From the IMG/VR virus record IMGVR_UViG_3300017989_000017, positions 1 through 56,806 of that record: a stretch of 56,806 nt of DNA. One strand, 5' to 3'. The position numbers and the translations under genes were made by a program. The DNA is from a virus. The notes under the pieces were generated by a model. That model saw nothing but the letters and a program-made list of their open reading frames with translations. It did no database searches and was not told the origin of the DNA. Shown here piece by piece: positions 31,603 to 39,921 of the stretch; the first letter of the stretch is position 1; each line of letters begins with the position of its first letter.

Positions 31603-34600
31603 ATGACCACAGCGAAACGAGAGTCGATCTATGAACGCCTACGTCCACACCTCAACGCCGAAGACCTCATCGCTCGACTCGGCATCGAGCACGTTCGAAC
31701 GCTCGGGAGCGAGGCTTACTGCAAGCCGCTCTGCCACGAGTCGTCCTCCGGCGAGTCGCTGCAGATCAACACCCACACCGGAAGGTGGAACTGCAAGGCG
31801 TGCCAGCACTCCGGGGTCTACGGCGACCTCGTGCAGCTCGTCGAGTACGTGCAGACCGGCGGCCAGCCGCCGCACCGAGGCCCCGACCAGGGGCGCAGCG
31901 AGACGCACCGGGCCGCGCTCGCTTGGCTCTGCCAGCAGTACGGCCTGCCCTTCGACGAGCGGCAGGTGCGCAGCGACGCGGGGCTCGACGTCGTCCACAT
32001 GGTCGCGATGCAGGCGCACGAGAACCTGCTCGCCGACGAGGAGACCCTCGCCTGGGTCCAGGAGAAGTGGGGCTTCGACCGCGCGACGGTCGAGCAGTAC
32101 GGGCTCGGCTACCTGCCGACGCCGCTGCTCCCCTCCGTCCTGAACGAAGCGGCGCGACCCGAAGCGCGCGGAGCCTTCAAGTCGTCGGGGCTCGGGTGGT
32201 ACGGCGCGAACAACTGGTGGCACACGCGGTTCGAGGGACGCGTCACGTTCCCCTACCTCGAACACGGCAAGGCGGTCTACTTGATCGGTCGCGCGACGCC
32301 GTGGACGCCCGCACCCGAAGCGGGGCGCCAAGCTCCGAAGTACCACAAGCTCTCGGTCCACTCCGAGCAGCGACCGTGGATCTCCGAGAGCGTCACGAAC
32401 GACCACCTCTACAACGAGCCGGTGATGTCGAGCGCTTCCGAGATCGGCATCGTCGAGGGTGTCGCTGACGCCGTTGCGCTCTCTGCCCTCGGTGTCCCCG
32501 TCGTCTCGCCGGTGACGATCAACTTCAACGCCGCCGACGAGGAGCGCTTCCTGCGGAAGTGCAAGGACAACGAGATCAAGTCGGTCTGGATCCTCTTCGA
32601 CAACGAGCTATCCGGCTCGGGCAACTGGGGAGCCAGGCGCACCGCGCTCAAGTTGATCCGCGGCGGGCTCTGCGTGAAGATCGTCACTCTTCCACTGGGG
32701 CCCGAGCAGCGCGCGGCGCGCGACGAGGTGCTGGCGAAGCTCGGAGCCGATCGCTTCGAGGAGCTGGAGCGAAGCGACCCGCGCGAGCGTTCACTGATCA
32801 TCGCCGAGGCCGGCGAAGCGTGGACGAAGGAAGAGCACGAGTGGATCGAGGCCCAGATCGAAGCCACGAAGATCGACGCCGCCGAATGGTGCGCGCAGGT
32901 CGGAGCGGGCGCGGCAGGGAAGTTCGACACCCTGCGGCGCGACGGGCAGGACGTGATCGCGCTGGAGATCGCGGACGTCGAAGTCGACGAAGACGCTGGC
33001 GCGGTCGAGCGCATCGGCGCCTTCGGCGAGGTGATCAAACTCATCGCCCACGTCGACGAGAGCCTGATGCGCCAGGAGTACTCCGGGCTCGTCGCTGCCG
33101 CCGCCGGCAAGGGCGTCTCGAAGGCCGAGGTGAACAAGCGGGTCTCGCGCTACCGCAAGGAGGTCTTGCAACCCGAGCGCAAGGAGGCCGAGAGGAAGAT
33201 GAAGGCGAGTGCCGCCGAGCTGGAGCGGGGACTGGTGGTGCTGCCGCCGGACCAGGGGCATGCGCAGCCCGCCGCTCCGACTGCGCCCGAGCAGCCTCAG
33301 CTGCAGGACGACCGCCCCGATGCTCCCGCTGCACCGTCTGCGCCGAAGCCTCCCGAGCTGACCGAACACGAGCGCTACCGGACGTGCCGTGAGGCGGTCG
33401 CTCGCGCGATCGAGGGAAAGCTCTCCGAGGAGGCGGTCGGGCAGTACGTCGCGCAGACGATCCTGGAGTCGATGGGCTTCACAGCCTTCCGCACCGCCGA
33501 CGACCTCTACCTGATCCGCGGCAACGAGCGCGTCCCGATGGGACGCAACTCTCCGACGCAGCTATTCAGCGACCTGCTCTACGTGTCCGGCGGGCTTACG
33601 AACAGGAAGACGTCGCACCGCGCCTACATCGCGGCGGTGATGTACTTCCTCGGGAAGGACGCCCGGCGAGTCCTCGACGTTTCCTGGTCGCACGTCAACG
33701 ACGAGGGCGTGGTGCACTTCCCGCTTGGCGACACCTTCGGTCGGATCCTTCGGATCTCACCGGGCGAAGTCGAGCTGATGCGCATGGCCGAGCTACAGGT
33801 CCCCGCCGTCGCCGGCGCAGAGTTCCAGCCTATCGAGTACGTCGAGAGCGGTGGCGGGATCGACGAGGCCCTCCGGGTCTTCGAGTGGGTCTCCCTGTCG
33901 CGCGGCGACCGGATGCTCCTGATCTACTGGCTGGTCTGCCTGCCGATCCTCCGGCGGGTCGGTACCATCCCGATCGTTCGGATCGAGGGCGGCAGCGCGA
34001 GCGGGAAGACGCGCGCGGTCGACGCGGTGTCCTTCCTCGTGAACGGGCAGAAGTCGTCGAGTGTCCCGACGGCGTCGGCGCTGACCTCACGGCTCTCCGC
34101 GAACATGCTGACGATCGACGACAACCGGGAGTCCGGCGACGTCTCGCCTTCGTTCCTCGGGACGATGCTGCAGGCGACGAACCTGGGCGCTCGCGAGAAG
34201 CGCCGGGCGAACACCGACACCGGCACCGTCGTCGAGCGCGTCTGCGGGGCCCTGCTCATGAACGGCATCGAGCCGATCCACGACGGGAAGTCGGAGCTGG
34301 CCTCGCGGATCCTGACGCTGCGCGCGGCGCGCGGGTACCGGGCGCCCGACTCCCCCTCCTCTGAGGCGAAGCTCGCCGCCGGCATCCGCTCCTGCAGGTC
34401 GGCCTTCTGGTCGGACGCCGCCCGGCGCTGCGCGGCGGCGCTCGCGCTCGACGAGGTCCACGGCGAGGCGCTCGGCGAGGAGATCGAGGAGCTGTTCGGC
34501 TCGACGAAGATCGGGCGGCTCGCCGCCTACCTGCGCCTGATGTACCTGGCCTGGGTCGCCGGCATCCCCGACGAGGAGCGGCAGGCGATCGCGCTCACCG

Positions 34601-35076
34601 AGCTGGCCGGGCCCTGGCGGGAGGCGTTCGGCCGCGTCGCGGGCGGCTCGCTCTCCTCGCTGCTCGCCGAGGAGCTGTCGGTGACGGCGCTCCGGTACGT
34701 CTTCGCCTACGGCATCGAGAACGCCCGGCCGGCCTACGACGGCGCGAGCACCATGCGCTCCTTCGACGGGAAGCTCACGCTCGACCCCGAGGCTGGCCTG
34801 GCCTACCTCGGGCCGCTGTCCGCGCGCCACCTCGCGCGGCTGGTCCGGCTCGCCGCGAAGGAGATGAACGGCCCCCAGGCGCTCTCGGGCTCGCTGCGGG
34901 CGGGGCAGCTGGAGGAGCGGCTCGTCGACGGCCGGGGCTTCATCGAGGCCGACGGGATGGCCGTGGTCATCGAGACGACCGGCCGCGGGCGGCGGCGGTT
35001 CAGCTTCAGCCGCCCGCTGAAGGACTCCGAGGGCCCTGGGACGCCCCCGCGCCCCGAGGAGGGCTGGACCCCGTAG
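31603..35076 (+). CDS. Fused primase-helicase
   Basis: This 1157-residue replication protein starts with a CHC2-type zinc finger (C40, C44-H45, C64, C67). A TOPRIM primase domain follows ('EIGIVEGVADAVALSALG' near 280 and 'VWILFDNELSGSGNWG' near 325). A DnaG-like helical region and a Pro-rich linker (about 540-590) lead to an ATPase domain with Walker A 'GGSASGKT' (about 797-804) and 'MLTIDDNRESG' downstream. It would both lay primers and unwind DNA at the fork. No phage DNA polymerase is present, so the host replisome must be used. The last third has strongly GGG/CCC-biased codons unlike the first part, suggesting a fused or recombined module. Confidence 0.87.
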   Translation: MTTAKRESIYERLRPHLNAEDLIARLGIEHVRTLGSEAYCKPLCHESSSGESLQINTHTGRWNCKACQHSGVYGDLVQLVEYVQTGGQPPHRGPDQGRSETHRAALAWLCQQYGLPFDERQVRSDAGLDVVHMVAMQAHENLLADEETLAWVQEKWGFDRATVEQYGLGYLPTPLLPSVLNEAARPEARGAFKSSGLGWYGANNWWHTRFEGRVTFPYLEHGKAVYLIGRATPWTPAPEAGRQAPKYHKLSVHSEQRPWISESVTNDHLYNEPVMSSASEIGIVEGVADAVALSALGVPVVSPVTINFNAADEERFLRKCKDNEIKSVWILFDNELSGSGNWGARRTALKLIRGGLCVKIVTLPLGPEQRAARDEVLAKLGADRFEELERSDPRERSLIIAEAGEAWTKEEHEWIEAQIEATKIDAAEWCAQVGAGAAGKFDTLRRDGQDVIALEIADVEVDEDAGAVERIGAFGEVIKLIAHVDESLMRQEYSGLVAAAAGKGVSKAEVNKRVSRYRKEVLQPERKEAERKMKASAAELERGLVVLPPDQGHAQPAAPTAPEQPQLQDDRPDAPAAPSAPKPPELTEHERYRTCREAVARAIEGKLSEEAVGQYVAQTILESMGFTAFRTADDLYLIRGNERVPMGRNSPTQLFSDLLYVSGGLTNRKTSHRAYIAAVMYFLGKDARRVLDVSWSHVNDEGVVHFPLGDTFGRILRISPGEVELMRMAELQVPAVAGAEFQPIEYVESGGGIDEALRVFEWVSLSRGDRMLLIYWLVCLPILRRVGTIPIVRIEGGSASGKTRAVDAVSFLVNGQKSSSVPTASALTSRLSANMLTIDDNRESGDVSPSFLGTMLQATNLGAREKRRANTDTGTVVERVCGALLMNGIEPIHDGKSELASRILTLRAARGYRAPDSPSSEAKLAAGIRSCRSAFWSDAARRCAAALALDEVHGEALGEEIEELFGSTKIGRLAAYLRLMYLAWVAGIPDEERQAIALTELAGPWREAFGRVAGGSLSSLLAEELSVTALRYVFAYGIENARPAYDGASTMRSFDGKLTLDPEAGLAYLGPLSARHLARLVRLAAKEMNGPQALSGSLRAGQLEERLVDGRGFIEADGMAVVIETTGRGRRRFSFSRPLKDSEGPGTPPRPEEGWTP

Positions 35077-35571
35077 GAGCCGCTGTACGGCCCCGTGTTC
35101 GCTCCGGCGCCTCGCAGGTCTCCCAGGGCCTGCGGGGCGCTCTGCGTTCGGCGTGGCGCGCGCCGCAGCCCAGGGGCGCGCGAGGGGAGGGAGCGAGGAG
35201 GGGAGAGGGGATGGGGCACCGGCAGGGGAGAGGGCCCCCTCGACAGGTGAGTTGAAAAATCGAATCCAGTAAAGGAGCGACGCCAAACGCGGGCACAGGT
35301 GCTTAGGGCTGCCCGTGACGCGCACCCGCACGCCCGCACGCGTATACACAGGCCCCTATGCACGGCGCGAGCGTTTTCTCTCTTCTCCTCTACATTCTCG
35401 TTTTCGTTCCATCTCCCTCCTCGGAGCCCCTCCTCCTCCGTCTCCGGTGCGGCACCCTCTGGCGAGGGATTCTGGGTTCCCGCTTGCGTCTGCCGGCGCC
35501 CGATGCCACGGTCCTTTTCGTCGCCGCGAAATCCGTCGCGGCTGCATCGAGAAAAACCGAGAGGAAGAAAA
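35077..35571. other. 495-nt noncoding region, candidate replication origin
   Basis: This is the longest gene-free stretch in the window. It holds a hairpin near the primase stop (35107-35140), a purine-rich run of about 30 nt (35184-35216) and an AT-richer segment (35249-35276, including TTGAAAAATCGAATCC). A set of CGCACCC/CGCACGC repeats (about 35318-35340) and a long pyrimidine-rich run (about 35377-35445) follow. Strand-asymmetric purine and pyrimidine tracts plus an AT-rich patch next to the primase gene fit an origin, but no initiator sites were identified. Confidence 0.35.
35107..35140 (+). terminator. Hairpin terminator after the primase-helicase gene
   Basis: A 12-bp stem (35107-35118 with 35129-35140, one G-T pair) with a 10-nt loop is followed by TCTGCGTT. 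It is 30 nt after the primase-helicase stop codon, so a terminator is likely though the T-run is weak. Confidence 0.5.
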
Positions 35572-35877
35572 ATGTCGAAGACCTACAGTCAGGGGCAGCA
35601 GATCGTGGACAACCTGGAGATCGTCAACTCGAAGAGCGTGGGTGAGGCCCCGCTCTACTACGCCTGCATCTTCGTCTCCGGCGAGACCCCGGGCGAGAAG
35701 GAGTCGCGGCACGCGCTCCTGCAGGGCGGGCTGTCCGACGGCGAGGTGCTCCGGGTCGTCTTCTCGTCCCGCCGCGTCCGCGACCTCGCCGGCGAGGTCA
35801 ACGCTCGCCTGGTGAAGGCGATCCGCGGCGAGGCGAGCGGCACCACCACGCAGGAGAGCGCGGGGGCGGCGCAGTGA
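35572..35877 (+). CDS. Unknown early protein (101 aa)
   Basis: This 101-residue soluble protein has a good ribosome site (AGAGGAAG) before the ATG at 35572. It is alpha/beta ('PLYYACIFVSGETPGEKES', 'VLRVVFSSRRVRDLAGEVNARLVKAI') with no Cys-rich motif or signal. It is coupled (GTGA) to the SMC-like ATPase gene, suggesting a partner in the same process. No family was recognised. Confidence 0.75.
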   Translation: MSKTYSQGQQIVDNLEIVNSKSVGEAPLYYACIFVSGETPGEKESRHALLQGGLSDGEVLRVVFSSRRVRDLAGEVNARLVKAIRGEASGTTTQESAGAAQ

Positions 35878-37145
35878 CGGGGTCGGGGCCGATGACCGTC
35901 GTTGGGCTGCACGTCGACGCCTACAAGCGGCTGCGCGCCGCGGAGCTGCACCCCTCGCCGACCGGGCTCATCCCGGTGCGCGGGCGGAACGGCGCGGGCA
36001 AGTCGTCGCTCATCGGCGCGATGCTGGAGGCGCTCGGTGCCGAGAAGGCCGAGCTGCCGATTACCGAGGGTCAGCACGCCGGTGAGGTCGTGCTCGACCT
36101 TGGCGAGCTGGTCGTGCGGAAGAAGTTCACGCGCGACGCGAGCGGGAAGGCGAAGGCCGCGCTCTCGATCACCGGCGCGGACGGCGGGAAGGTCTCGTCG
36201 CCGGCGTCGGTGCTCAAGGAGCTGCGCGGTCGCTTCGCCGACCCGGTCGCGTTTCTCGACCAGAAGCCCGAGGACCAGGTGAAGACCGTGGTCGATGTGC
36301 TCGGGGTCGGGGAGACGCTGGCCGAGCTGGAGGCGCAGGCGCTCGCGATCTTCGAGGAGCGCCGCGAGTTGGGGCGCGAGCACAAGCGGCTGGAGGCGAT
36401 CGTCTCGGCCACGTCGGTGCCGCCCGATCCGCCCGAGGGTCTTCGTTCGTACGCCGACGTGAGCGCGGACCTAAGGCGTGCCGAGCTTGTGAACGACGAG
36501 TACGACGCGCTTGTCACCCGTCGTGACTCTGCCGAGAGGGATGGCAAGGGCCTGGCCGCTCGCATCGAGCGAGCGAAGCTGGAGCTGGCCGACCTCGAAG
36601 AGCAGCGGGCCGAGCGAGAAGTCGAGTGGAGGGACGCGGCGCAGGCGTTGGTCGGCCGCGAGCGCATCGACACCGCCGAGTTGCACGCCGAGCTGCAGCG
36701 TGCATCGGAGGAGCGCGCATTCGCTGTCGCTCGCGACCAGTACGTCACGATCACCGAGGAGCGCAACGAGGCGGCACGCGCGCACGACGTCGCGAACGCT
36801 GCGCTCGGCGAGAAGCGCAGCGAGATCTCCACGTTGCTCGCCGGCGTCGAGATGCCCGTCGACGGCATGGCCTACCACCCCGACGACGGGCTGACGATCA
36901 ACGGCATCCCGTTCTCGCAGGCGTCGCAGGGCGAGCGGCTTCGTGCCGCCGCCGGCGTCGCGATGGCGGGCTCGCCGAGCATCCGCGTCCTCTTCGTCAA
37001 GGAGGGCTCGCTGCTCGACGACGAAGCACGCCAGGTGCTCGCCGAAGCCGCCGCCGAGAAGGGCTTCCAACTCTGGATGGAGATCGTCGACTCGGACGCC
37101 GAAGGCGCGGGCGTGTGGATCGAGGACGGCGAGGCGAGCGAGTGA
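35874..37145 (+). CDS. Rad50/SMC-like ATPase
   Basis: This 423-residue protein has an ABC-type ATPase split by a short coiled coil. Walker A is 'GRNGAGKSS' (about 38-46) in the RecF/Rad50 context. The coiled-coil arm spans about 145-320, rich in Glu, Arg and Ala. The C-terminal lobe has the signature 'ASQGERLRAA' (near 350) and a Walker B region 'IRVLFVKEGSLLDDEA'. It probably acts in DNA repair or recombination. No SbcD-like nuclease partner is adjacent; the RecB-like and ERCC4 nucleases elsewhere could serve. The start is taken as the GTG overlapping the previous stop. ATG 35892, preceded by GGGGCC, is an alternative. Confidence 0.85.
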   Translation: MTGSGPMTVVGLHVDAYKRLRAAELHPSPTGLIPVRGRNGAGKSSLIGAMLEALGAEKAELPITEGQHAGEVVLDLGELVVRKKFTRDASGKAKAALSITGADGGKVSSPASVLKELRGRFADPVAFLDQKPEDQVKTVVDVLGVGETLAELEAQALAIFEERRELGREHKRLEAIVSATSVPPDPPEGLRSYADVSADLRRAELVNDEYDALVTRRDSAERDGKGLAARIERAKLELADLEEQRAEREVEWRDAAQALVGRERIDTAELHAELQRASEERAFAVARDQYVTITEERNEAARAHDVANAALGEKRSEISTLLAGVEMPVDGMAYHPDDGLTINGIPFSQASQGERLRAAAGVAMAGSPSIRVLFVKEGSLLDDEARQVLAEAAAEKGFQLWMEIVDSDAEGAGVWIEDGEASE

Positions 37146-37282
37146 AGCTCGTGCGCGTAACCAGGCTGGCCTTCGAGGCGCTCTGGCTGTTCGCGTTGTA
37201 CGTGTTCACCATCCCGTTCGACCTCATGCTGCGATGGGTCGAGCGCGGAGAACGAAAACGTCGAGGACGGAGACGCAGATGA
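37142..37282 (+). CDS. Small membrane protein with basic tail (46 aa)
   Basis: This 46-residue protein starts at a GTG overlapping the ATPase stop. One hydrophobic helix (about residues 10-30, 'AFEALWLFALYVFTIPFDLML') is followed by an Arg/Lys-rich C-terminus. It is coupled by ATGA to the next membrane protein. A role in a membrane or lysis cluster is possible; nothing specific can be read. Confidence 0.6.
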   Translation: MKLVRVTRLAFEALWLFALYVFTIPFDLMLRWVERGERKRRGRRRR

Positions 37283-37617
37283 AGAACTACCGACGCAAGC
37301 CCGAGCCGCCGACGAACTACCAGGAGGAGTCGATCGGCGAGAAGATCATGGTGTGCTTCCCGCTTCTCTTCGGGGCGGTGATGATCCCGATTGTCCTCGT
37401 GATGTCTCTCTCGTCAGCGCTCAGGTGGGACCTGACACACCGGACCTTTTCCGGCGAGGTCATCGCGAAAGAGCGCGTGGGCGGAGGACGCCATTCAGAG
37501 ATCCTCTACCTCATCGTCGAGTCACCCGATGGCGAAGTGGAACAAGTCCGCGCGAGCGTTGCGACGTTCGCGGTAACCCAGGTGGGCGACGAGCGCACCT
37601 ATCGAATCCCGAGGTAG
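37279..37617 (+). CDS. Membrane protein with one helix and soluble tail (112 aa)
   Basis: The 112-residue protein has an N-terminal cytosolic segment of about 20 residues. One strong hydrophobic helix follows (about 25-48, 'IMVCFPLLFGAVMIPIVLVM'), then a beta-rich C-terminal domain (about 60-112, 'TFSGEVIAKERVGGGRHSEI', 'EVEQVRASVATFAV') likely outside. It sits in a run of four small envelope proteins. No family was recognised. Confidence 0.65.
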   Translation: MKNYRRKPEPPTNYQEESIGEKIMVCFPLLFGAVMIPIVLVMSLSSALRWDLTHRTFSGEVIAKERVGGGRHSEILYLIVESPDGEVEQVRASVATFAVTQVGDERTYRIPR

Positions 37618-37622
37618 AAACT

Positions 37623-38030
37623 ATGAATGCACTCGCCCCCGCAGGTCGCGTCGCGGCTCTGCTTGTCGTCGTCACTCTCCCGTTCCTCGCCGGCCTGGCT
37701 ACGCGGCCATCTGCTTCCGCGCCGGCTTATCCGCTGCCCGGCACCTGGTCGGTCACGTTCCACGACCACTGCTACGACTACGAGGTCGAGCAGGGCGGCA
37801 CGGTCGTTCAGCGTGTCGTGGACCTGACGTTCCACACGGGGCTCTCCGACCTGTCCGCCGCGAACGAGTTCGCGCTGCAGGCGTACCAGCTCCAGTTCGA
37901 CGCGAACGGGCCGTTCGGCGCGGCGTCGGACAAGGTCTCGGTGTGCGCCTCCCCGTCGCCGCTGCGCGCGGACGACGAGCCCTGGGTCACGGGCCACCAC
38001 CCGATGCCGACGACCGGGGAGGTGAGGTGA
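37623..38030 (+). CDS. Exported protein (135 aa)
   Basis: The 135-residue protein begins with a typical Sec signal (basic start, hydrophobic core 'VAALLVVVTLPFLAGLA', likely cut after 'ASAPA'). The mature part is beta-rich with one pair of cysteines (in 'HDHCYDYEVEQ' and 'VSVCASPSP') that could form a disulfide. It overlaps the next lipoprotein gene by one base (TGATG). A periplasmic role in this envelope cluster is likely; function unknown. Confidence 0.65.
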   Translation: MNALAPAGRVAALLVVVTLPFLAGLATRPSASAPAYPLPGTWSVTFHDHCYDYEVEQGGTVVQRVVDLTFHTGLSDLSAANEFALQAYQLQFDANGPFGAASDKVSVCASPSPLRADDEPWVTGHHPMPTTGEVR

Positions 38031-38236
38031 TGCGCCGCACGACTTTCCTCGTCGCACTGTTCATCGCGCTGTTCGCCGTCTCGTGCGTCGCAACTCCCGA
38101 GGTCGCCGACCGCGGCGAGGAGCTTCGCGCCGCGTACGGCGAGACCGCGCAGCCCTACCTCTCGCAGCCCACGCCGCTGTGGCAGACCGTCCTCATCGTG
38201 GCGGCCTGTCTCGCCGGCTTCGCACTCGCACTCTAG
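38030..38236 (+). CDS. Tiny lipoprotein with C-terminal TM (68 aa)
   Basis: A 68-residue protein with a lipoprotein signal (hydrophobic core 'FLVALFIALF', lipobox A-V-S-C, Cys 19). About 30 periplasmic residues follow, then one hydrophobic helix to the very end (about 49-68, 'LWQTVLIVAACLAGFALAL'). Lipid anchor at one end and membrane helix at the other is a miniature version of the u-spanin layout seen at 16839. The periplasmic part is too short to span a normal periplasm, so inner-membrane placement is equally likely. Confidence 0.6.
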   Translation: MRRTTFLVALFIALFAVSCVATPEVADRGEELRAAYGETAQPYLSQPTPLWQTVLIVAACLAGFALAL

Positions 38237-38245
38237 CCCAGCCCG

Positions 38246-39406
38246 ATGTTCTCACTGAACCCCTACGTCTGCCCGCTCGCGGGCCTCCAAGGCATCGTCA
38301 TCGGCTCTCCCGAGTGGGTCGATGGCGGCCTGCACGTCGAGTCGCACCGCTCCGGCGGCCACCCGATCTACGGGTGGAATCACATCTGGAAGGTGACGAA
38401 AGCGTTCGCGCGCGCGGCCTTCTCGAACATGTCGGCGCGACCGAACCACTACCTCTACGCGAACCATCGCCTGCTCAACTACCAGGAGGCGGGGCGTCCG
38501 GTCGGCTACAAGCCTGAGGAGGCCGGCGTCGACCTCAAGAACGGTCGCCGCCGCTACGTCACGCAGCTCGGGAAGATCGATGTCACCGGCATCGACATGC
38601 AGCACTTCTGGCTCGACGGCCTGTGGGCCGTGATGGACAGCGACGTCGAAGACCTCGACGTGATCGGTCCCTTCGGTCCGCAGCCCGCGAAGCCGTCGTG
38701 CCAGCTCCTCGGCGAGTCGCTGATGCGCTCGCTCGCTGGGATGGCGCGCGAACTGGACCCGGCCTACGCGCAGGGACGTTCGCTTGCCCGGTGCCTCGAC
38801 TCGTTCCTGCAGGCGTTCAAGCACCGCGCGCTCCCGAAGGAGGACATCTCGTTCTGGCTCGACTGGATCGACCAGGTCGCGCTGCCGAACCTGGAGAACG
38901 CTCCCGGCGTTGGTCCCATCTGGGGCAAGCCGAACGCCGACGGGAGCTACTACTCGAACCTGAACCAGTCGCTCTCCTGGATGCTGCTTCCGGTGTGGGA
39001 GTTGGCCGAGGCGTTCACCTCTGCGAACCTCGACGACGAGCGTCGCTTCGCCGAGCGCTTCACCTCGGTCGCGGTGCGCCTCTCGCAGTGGATGCTCGAC
39101 ATCGAGGAGATCAAGGGCGGCCTCGGCAAGTGGGAGAGGCTGCAGCTGAACCCGACCGTCATGGCCGGCGTCGGCGGCAATGCGCTCCCGACGCTGAAGG
39201 GCGCCGTCACCGCGAACGACATCGGCGGCGACCCGTGGTACCAGCGCTGGGCCGTCGCCTCGGCCGACGTCGCGGCGCACGTGCTCGGCACGCCCGAGGC
39301 CCTTGCCTTCGGCGACGCCGTGCTCCAGAGGGGCTTGAAGGGTCACAAGAAGGCCGACAGGGTGTGGCTCGTCGACAGGAACCGGGCCCCGCGCTGGGCC
39401 GCGTAA
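38246..39406 (+). CDS. Unknown 386-residue helical, Trp-rich protein
   Basis: This protein has no signal peptide and no recognised family. It is mainly helical with many aromatic residues ('YGWNHIWKVTKAFARAAF', 'DISFWLDWIDQVALPN', 'SLSWMLLPVWELAEAF', 'PWYQRWAVASADVAAHVLG'), a repeating helix-hairpin look seen in alpha/alpha-toroid enzymes. A histidine and acidic residues occur at 'DMQHFWLDG'. It follows directly after a cluster of four small envelope proteins, where an enzyme acting at lysis would be plausible. Gene start has no clear ribosome site. Any enzymatic role is speculation. Confidence 0.75.
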   Translation: MFSLNPYVCPLAGLQGIVIGSPEWVDGGLHVESHRSGGHPIYGWNHIWKVTKAFARAAFSNMSARPNHYLYANHRLLNYQEAGRPVGYKPEEAGVDLKNGRRRYVTQLGKIDVTGIDMQHFWLDGLWAVMDSDVEDLDVIGPFGPQPAKPSCQLLGESLMRSLAGMARELDPAYAQGRSLARCLDSFLQAFKHRALPKEDISFWLDWIDQVALPNLENAPGVGPIWGKPNADGSYYSNLNQSLSWMLLPVWELAEAFTSANLDDERRFAERFTSVAVRLSQWMLDIEEIKGGLGKWERLQLNPTVMAGVGGNALPTLKGAVTANDIGGDPWYQRWAVASADVAAHVLGTPEALAFGDAVLQRGLKGHKKADRVWLVDRNRAPRWAA

Positions 39407-39433
39407 CCGCAACTCGAATCGAAACCTGATCTC

Positions 39434-39775
39434 ATGAGCTGGACGAAAGAACCTCCGACGATCGCTGGCGAGTACGCCATGTGCATGGTCGGCCAGGACG
39501 GAAATCGAACTCGCTACCCCGGGATGCAACACATCGCCGAGGGGCACGTGCTCCCCGCGCCGTTCGAGCGCTGGAGCGAACCGAACGTCGATCCTCCGAT
39601 CGGCGACGACGAGTCCGCTCCTAGCGGGCGAGCTACCGACGGTGGCGATCGCGAGGCGTCGGCCGACGAATCCGTGCCCGTCTCGCCGACGCCGGAGGAT
39701 GCGGACCTCTCCGGCCCGCCGCAGGGCGATCCCGACGCTCCGGCTGCGCCGCCTCTCGGCGACCCCGAGGAGTAG
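39434..39775 (+). CDS. Unknown protein with acidic, Pro-rich tail (113 aa)
   Basis: The 113-residue protein has a short N-terminal folded part (about 1-50, 'EYAMCMVGQDGNRTRYPG') and then a long disordered tail rich in Asp, Glu, Pro and Ser. The ATG at 39434 follows an unstructured leader (CTCGAATCGAAACC) of the kind seen before other genes here. No family was recognised. Confidence 0.6.
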   Translation: MSWTKEPPTIAGEYAMCMVGQDGNRTRYPGMQHIAEGHVLPAPFERWSEPNVDPPIGDDESAPSGRATDGGDREASADESVPVSPTPEDADLSGPPQGDPDAPAAPPLGDPEE

Positions 39776-39787
39776 GTGACGCGAACC

Positions 39788-39892
39788 GGGTCTCGATGCG
39801 TGGAGTGGTGCGCTCGATCTAGCAGAGCGACCTTCGAGCGCGCATCGCATTCGGCACTCGATCCAAGCGCAAGCGGGAGCGCATCGAGACCC
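39788..39892. other. Structured noncoding element (long inverted repeat with inner hairpin)
   Basis: GGGTCTCGATGCG (39788-39800) and its perfect complement (39880-39892) bracket 79 nt. Inside, GCGCTCGA (39810-39817) pairs perfectly with TCGAGCGC (39834-39841), extendable by two pairs including one G-T. Lying in a 146-nt gap just upstream of the terminase gene cluster, it could be a packaging recognition site, a small RNA or a recombination site. No coding gene covers it. Confidence 0.5.
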
Positions 39893-39921
39893 ACCCTTCC
39901 AACTACGAACACCTGAGGGCC

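Noticed and set aside
35358-35645. A plus-strand frame with a signal-peptide-like N-terminus in the noncoding region
   Set aside because: It overlaps the well-supported gene at 35572 by 74 nt in another frame, has no ribosome site, and the pyrimidine-rich DNA alone produces the Leu/Ser/Phe-rich start.
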